Positions 17,234-20,587 of a stretch of 20,587 bases of DNA are shown one piece after another (the stretch's first letter is position 1; the number at the start of each line of letters is the position of its first letter). Below the pieces are notes generated by a model. That model did not search any database and had not been told where the DNA came from. It saw only the letters and a list, made by a program, of their open reading frames with translations. Source of the DNA: Stramenopiles sp. TOSAG23-2 (taxonomy: Eukaryota > Sar); NCBI GenBank assembly GCA_900128395.1, contig LT649555.1, positions 1 through 20,587 on the forward strand. The letters run 5' to 3'. Made by a program: the position numbers and the translations under genes.

Positions 17234-17827
17234 CTTTTTGTATCTATAATTATAAATAAATAATACAAATAGAAATAGACAAGTGTTATGTTCTCTATCG
17301 TATAAAATATTTATCTATCTACATGTAATATATCTCTATTTATTATTATTATTTTTGTACATTGTATTATTATATGTGCGAGTGGGTTATATTTATTATT
17401 GGATGATGAATTTTTTTTCCTCCTTATTTTCGCTCCTAACGTTCAGATTATTTTAAGTTACCAAAATTACTATTTTGATTGTAATAGGATAATAATATCC
17501 GATAATTAATAATTAATAATAAGCTAGAAGTAAAACTGCTCGAAGATTATTTTTAGATAATAAAATTCCTGAAATGTTATTAATTTTTTAAGGCAAAATC
17601 CATCGAAAACACGAGCATCATTTGTATCTGACTATCCATATTATCTTTTATTTTATAAATAATAAAATATTAATATATTTAAATCAAATATATATAATAT
17701 GTAATTTTCATATAATACTATAAATTATATAAATACTTCGTACGTCGTATAATTTTATTTAAAATTCACACACACTCGCTCTCTTTTACAATATTCCTAC
17801 TTCTAATATATTACTCAATATTTGTTT
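17234..17827. other. noncoding spacer: 5' of the large coiled-coil gene, 3' of the CH-domain gene
   Basis: This is strongly AT-rich DNA with no credible gene. It includes TTA and ATTAATA simple-sequence stretches (about 17340-17350 and 17500-17520), long A/T-only runs around 17640-17700, and weak inverted arms AAATTATA (17722-17729) and TATAATTT (17748-17755) around a CGTACG. The promoter of the large coiled-coil gene should be at its left end. No individual element can be assigned. Confidence 0.6.
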
Positions 17828-20326
17828 TTAAACTTGTACACTTTCTAATAATACTGCTAATGGCAAACCATCTTCAAACAGATCGCTGCGTACTGATTTA
17901 AAATCTTGTAATAAATTTGTAACAGATGCGCCAATTGACGGTCCATTACTTCCTGTTTCCTGTAAAAATTCACATACCATACGTTGGCATTCTTGGTTGG
18001 AATCATCCCCACTACCAAACAATAATTTAAGTGCACCTGTCAAACTTTTTGCTCCGGCGCCACGGAAAGCTTGATCGCCCAATTGCAATGTAACAATTAA
18101 ACGTTGTAATATGGCAACTGACATACTACAACAACCAATGTCGCATAATGCAACATATAAGTAATCAAGTAATTTATCAAAGATGGATATCCATGCATCT
18201 GCATTATCCTCCAAATTAGCTGTAGAAATTGCACTGGCAAGAACTTGTGCATCTTCAACTTCTAAATTATCTGCTTGGCTTTCCAATATTCTAGTTGATA
18301 TTTGCTGTGCAACACCTGCACCATCCCATACAATTGGTAAACTATATAACGGTATGCCACTACCACCATTGCCATGACTACTTGATAATCTTAAATCTCC
18401 TACTTTTCCCATATCCATCTCACCACCATCTTCCATGAATTCATTCGTTGCTGGTGGGGATAATAATAACAACCTATCTTCCTCTGGTATTGTTAACAAT
18501 ACATCAACAAATACCTTTGTTAATGACGGGTGTGTTTTCAATACACTTGCTAGATATGATAAACCTGCTTTTTGAACACCAATATAAGTCTTTGTTGTAA
18601 ATAAACGAGTTAATACTTGCATTGGTATTTCATGTCTTGGATCAGTTACAGGGAACATTCCAAGTAATATACTAGCTAATACGACTAATTGTGCTTGTAC
18701 TTCCCACCACGTATCTTCATCTGCCATCGATTGAAAACGTGCAAATAAATTACTGACTTCCTCTGGAGAATGTGGTGCAATTAAACATAATACGGAAATT
18801 GCTGCTGCGCGCAAGGATGGTGAAGGCATTCCAACTGCAATGGAACAATAATAAGTATATAAATCCAATAATTCTTGATTTTGTAAATTTGGCCCTTCTA
18901 ATGTTGAAAATGCAGTTAAACAATATAAAAAAGTGCGTTGATCTGCTACTAATTCTTGTACGGTTTTGATCATTGCTTTATGTTGTTCAATAGATGGGAT
19001 GCAGAATCCATATGCAATTGATAATAAAGGCGAACGTTTGTTACCACTATTTCTTAACATTGGAACAAAGTGTGGTAACGTGAAGTTAGTGAAATACATT
19101 TGTACGGTTTCTTGATTTTGCTTTCCTCTACCATCTTGATCCAAACCTTCCGCATACTCCATAGCTGCTACTGCAATACTGTTGAAACAACGAGATGCCA
19201 CTTCAAATTGAATCGATGCAGCAGGGCAACTTTTCAATGCAGCATTCATAAAGGTGGATAATTTTAAAAAGTTTCTTGGGCTTGATACGGAAGCAGGGGC
19301 TAATAATGCAGCTCTTGATTCTACCTCTTCATAAACTCTAGCAGCAATTTCACCATCAATATTTGCAACATTTGCTTCAAAGCTAGAGGAACTATTAGTC
19401 AAACCTTCCTCCAATGCTTGGCTGCCTTCCGTTCCTGCTCTGCATGCTTCGTCTAGTAGCTCTGCTACGGTTGGTCCTTGTTGCGTTTCATCCGTTAAAT
19501 TTGTACTTCCACGTAAATTGGATTCGCTGCCTCCTGTACCTTTATTATCACCGAAGGAACCCATTGAGTTCGTTGGATTAAACTCTTTTGCACCCAATTC
19601 TTTACTAGCTCTTATTCCAGCAACATTGCGTTCAATTGCACGAACTTGCACTTGTTTCACTGTGATTGTGGTCACTTTTTGCTCCGCGCCTACAGGCCTG
19701 GTTGGACCACGCATGATTTTTGACATGGAACGACTAGGGCTTGATTGTTGTTTACTTGGTTGAAAACGTTCTGGATCTTCTTTACGTTCATCTCTTAAAC
19801 TTTGCTCATGTTCCTCTAAACGTTGTCGCAACATTTCTTCTTGTATTTTCGTATCGGTAACATTTGTCATTTCTGGCTCTCTTAATTTTTGTTTCATTGC
19901 TAACGATGCCGTTTCTTTCGAGAATGGTGGCATACGCGGTGGTGCTTTTCTTGCAGGTGGTTGTTGTACTTTTCGTTGTGTCAATAAAGTATATAAACGG
20001 TTAATAAATTGAACCGTAGCTCGTTTATCATAATGTATCATATAATTAATTTCTTCATCTGTATATTGAATTTGTGCTTTTAAAAAGAATTTACATAGCT
20101 GATGCCAATTGTCTTTCCTCTTCACAATGTTGCAGCCATTGTCATACGAGTGCATATGTATGCTGCTATCATACCTTGATAATATTTCTGCTATTAAAAA
20201 ACCATTTGCAAAGTCACGGGAAACATTTTTTACACTATATGCTAAATCCAACGATTGAATCCAACGCAATACTTCACGTGATAAACCACGTACTGGTTCT
20301 TTTTTCGACGTATCCCCGTGTGACAT
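17828..20326 (-). CDS. SPATA4/SPEF1-type calponin-homology protein with long helical C-terminal part
   Basis: Residues 14-118 of the 832-residue product are a CH_2-type calponin-homology domain. The pattern REVLRWIQSLDLAYSVKNVS (17-36) followed by RDFANGFLIAEILSRY, then NWHQLCKFFLKA and FINRLYTLLTQRKVQ, closely resembles SPATA4 and the SPEF1/CLAMP group, whose members bind microtubules and occur in cilia and flagella. Residues 120-285 are a hydrophilic linker with a charged helix (IQEEMLRQRLEEHEQSLRDE, 161-180). Residues about 286-832 are a run of amphipathic helices rich in Ala, Leu and Ser that look like an armadillo/HEAT-type solenoid, although no canonical repeat signature is clear. Animal SPATA4 has only about 300 residues, so the C-terminal half is additional. 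No membrane segment or signal peptide is present. A flagellar or other microtubule role is inferred from the CH domain only. Confidence 0.87.
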   Translation of the reverse strand: MSHGDTSKKEPVRGLSREVLRWIQSLDLAYSVKNVSRDFANGFLIAEILSRYDSSIHMHSYDNGCNIVKRKDNWHQLCKFFLKAQIQYTDEEINYMIHYDKRATVQFINRLYTLLTQRKVQQPPARKAPPRMPPFSKETASLAMKQKLREPEMTNVTDTKIQEEMLRQRLEEHEQSLRDERKEDPERFQPSKQQSSPSRSMSKIMRGPTRPVGAEQKVTTITVKQVQVRAIERNVAGIRASKELGAKEFNPTNSMGSFGDNKGTGGSESNLRGSTNLTDETQQGPTVAELLDEACRAGTEGSQALEEGLTNSSSSFEANVANIDGEIAARVYEEVESRAALLAPASVSSPRNFLKLSTFMNAALKSCPAASIQFEVASRCFNSIAVAAMEYAEGLDQDGRGKQNQETVQMYFTNFTLPHFVPMLRNSGNKRSPLLSIAYGFCIPSIEQHKAMIKTVQELVADQRTFLYCLTAFSTLEGPNLQNQELLDLYTYYCSIAVGMPSPSLRAAAISVLCLIAPHSPEEVSNLFARFQSMADEDTWWEVQAQLVVLASILLGMFPVTDPRHEIPMQVLTRLFTTKTYIGVQKAGLSYLASVLKTHPSLTKVFVDVLLTIPEEDRLLLLSPPATNEFMEDGGEMDMGKVGDLRLSSSHGNGGSGIPLYSLPIVWDGAGVAQQISTRILESQADNLEVEDAQVLASAISTANLEDNADAWISIFDKLLDYLYVALCDIGCCSMSVAILQRLIVTLQLGDQAFRGAGAKSLTGALKLLFGSGDDSNQECQRMVCEFLQETGSNGPSIGASVTNLLQDFKSVRSDLFEDGLPLAVLLESVQV

Positions 20327-20482
20327 TATTTAAAATTCTTGTTTTCCAAAATATATATAAAATACAATTCCTTTTATATTTGGTTTATATACTTTCTTTC
20401 AATACGTTATGTTTGTTTTCTTCTCCTGTAATAGGTACTATTTTCTATTATTATTTATATATATTGAATGAATATAGCCTGT

Positions 20483-20548
20483 TAATACAACGGACAACGG
20501 TTTTGTGTTATCCTCTAGGCGTGATTCGTAATCCACATAATTATGTGG
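20483..20548. promoter_or_regulatory. inverted repeats in the 5' flank of the CH-domain gene
   Basis: The 261 bases upstream of the CH-domain gene carry two symmetric elements. TAATACAA (20483-20490) and TTGTGTTA (20503-20510) form arms with one mismatch (G-T in RNA), and ACAACGG is tandemly repeated at 20487-20500, overlapping the left arm and continuing into the loop. CCACATAATTATGTGG (20533-20548) is a perfect 16-nt palindrome. Palindromes upstream of a gene can be dimeric factor sites, but nothing here identifies a factor, and the sequence may also belong to a neighbour outside the window. Confidence 0.3.
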
Positions 20549-20587
20549 TTTTATAGCATAGACACATCACTAAAAAAGAAAAGAAAT

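Noticed and set aside
20476-20550. Possible tRNA-like segment near the right end
   Set aside because: A GATTCG-like core and inverted arms are present, but no acceptor stem, A box or proper T arm could be folded on either strand.
20074-20556. 160-codon frame crossing the start of the CH-domain gene on the plus strand
   Set aside because: Antisense to the conserved CH domain and continuing into AT-rich spacer, with no recognisable domain.

Overview
The window is AT-rich nuclear DNA from a eukaryote, probably a unicellular one with a flagellum. The evidence is large genes with clear eukaryotic families (Aurora kinase, polycystin/TRPP channel, insulin-degrading enzyme, SPATA4-type CH domain), the standard genetic code, a GT-AG spliceosomal intron, asparagine-rich tracts and long AT-rich spacers. 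Only one intron is needed in seven genes, so the genome looks intron-poor. I cannot place the lineage from this sequence alone. An intron-poor protist is most consistent; no lineage-specific marker was recognised.

Layout: an M16 insulin-degrading-enzyme-like metallopeptidase (666-3854, +) converges on a TPR protein (4026-4988, -). An Aurora-type kinase (5446-7020, -) lies upstream of the TPR gene on the same strand. A 1-kb divergent spacer (7021-8040) holds a perfect 2 x 130 bp tandem duplication, a cluster of short inverted repeats and a GC-rich island ending in ten T's. Next is a polycystin-2-like channel (8041-11610, +) in two exons. Its 3' side converges on a block of three minus-strand genes: a 463-residue coiled-coil protein (12009-13400), an 1178-residue coiled-coil protein with a helical domain and basic tail (13697-17233), and an 832-residue protein with an N-terminal SPATA4/SPEF1-type CH domain and a long helical C-terminal part (17828-20326).

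Functionally, the peptidase, TPR protein and kinase look like ordinary cellular genes. The channel and the CH protein belong to families known from cilia/flagella, and the coiled-coil proteins would fit a cytoskeletal or axonemal role, so the right half may be a loose group of ciliary genes. That grouping is inference.

The most useful observations are in the channel gene. Its intron has two in-frame acceptors 33 nt apart, and only the upstream one restores a full-length S5 helix. The channel also carries a cysteine-rich insertion of about 150 residues between S2 and S3 that is absent from standard polycystins. No mobile element with coding capacity, CRISPR array, rRNA or tRNA was seen.
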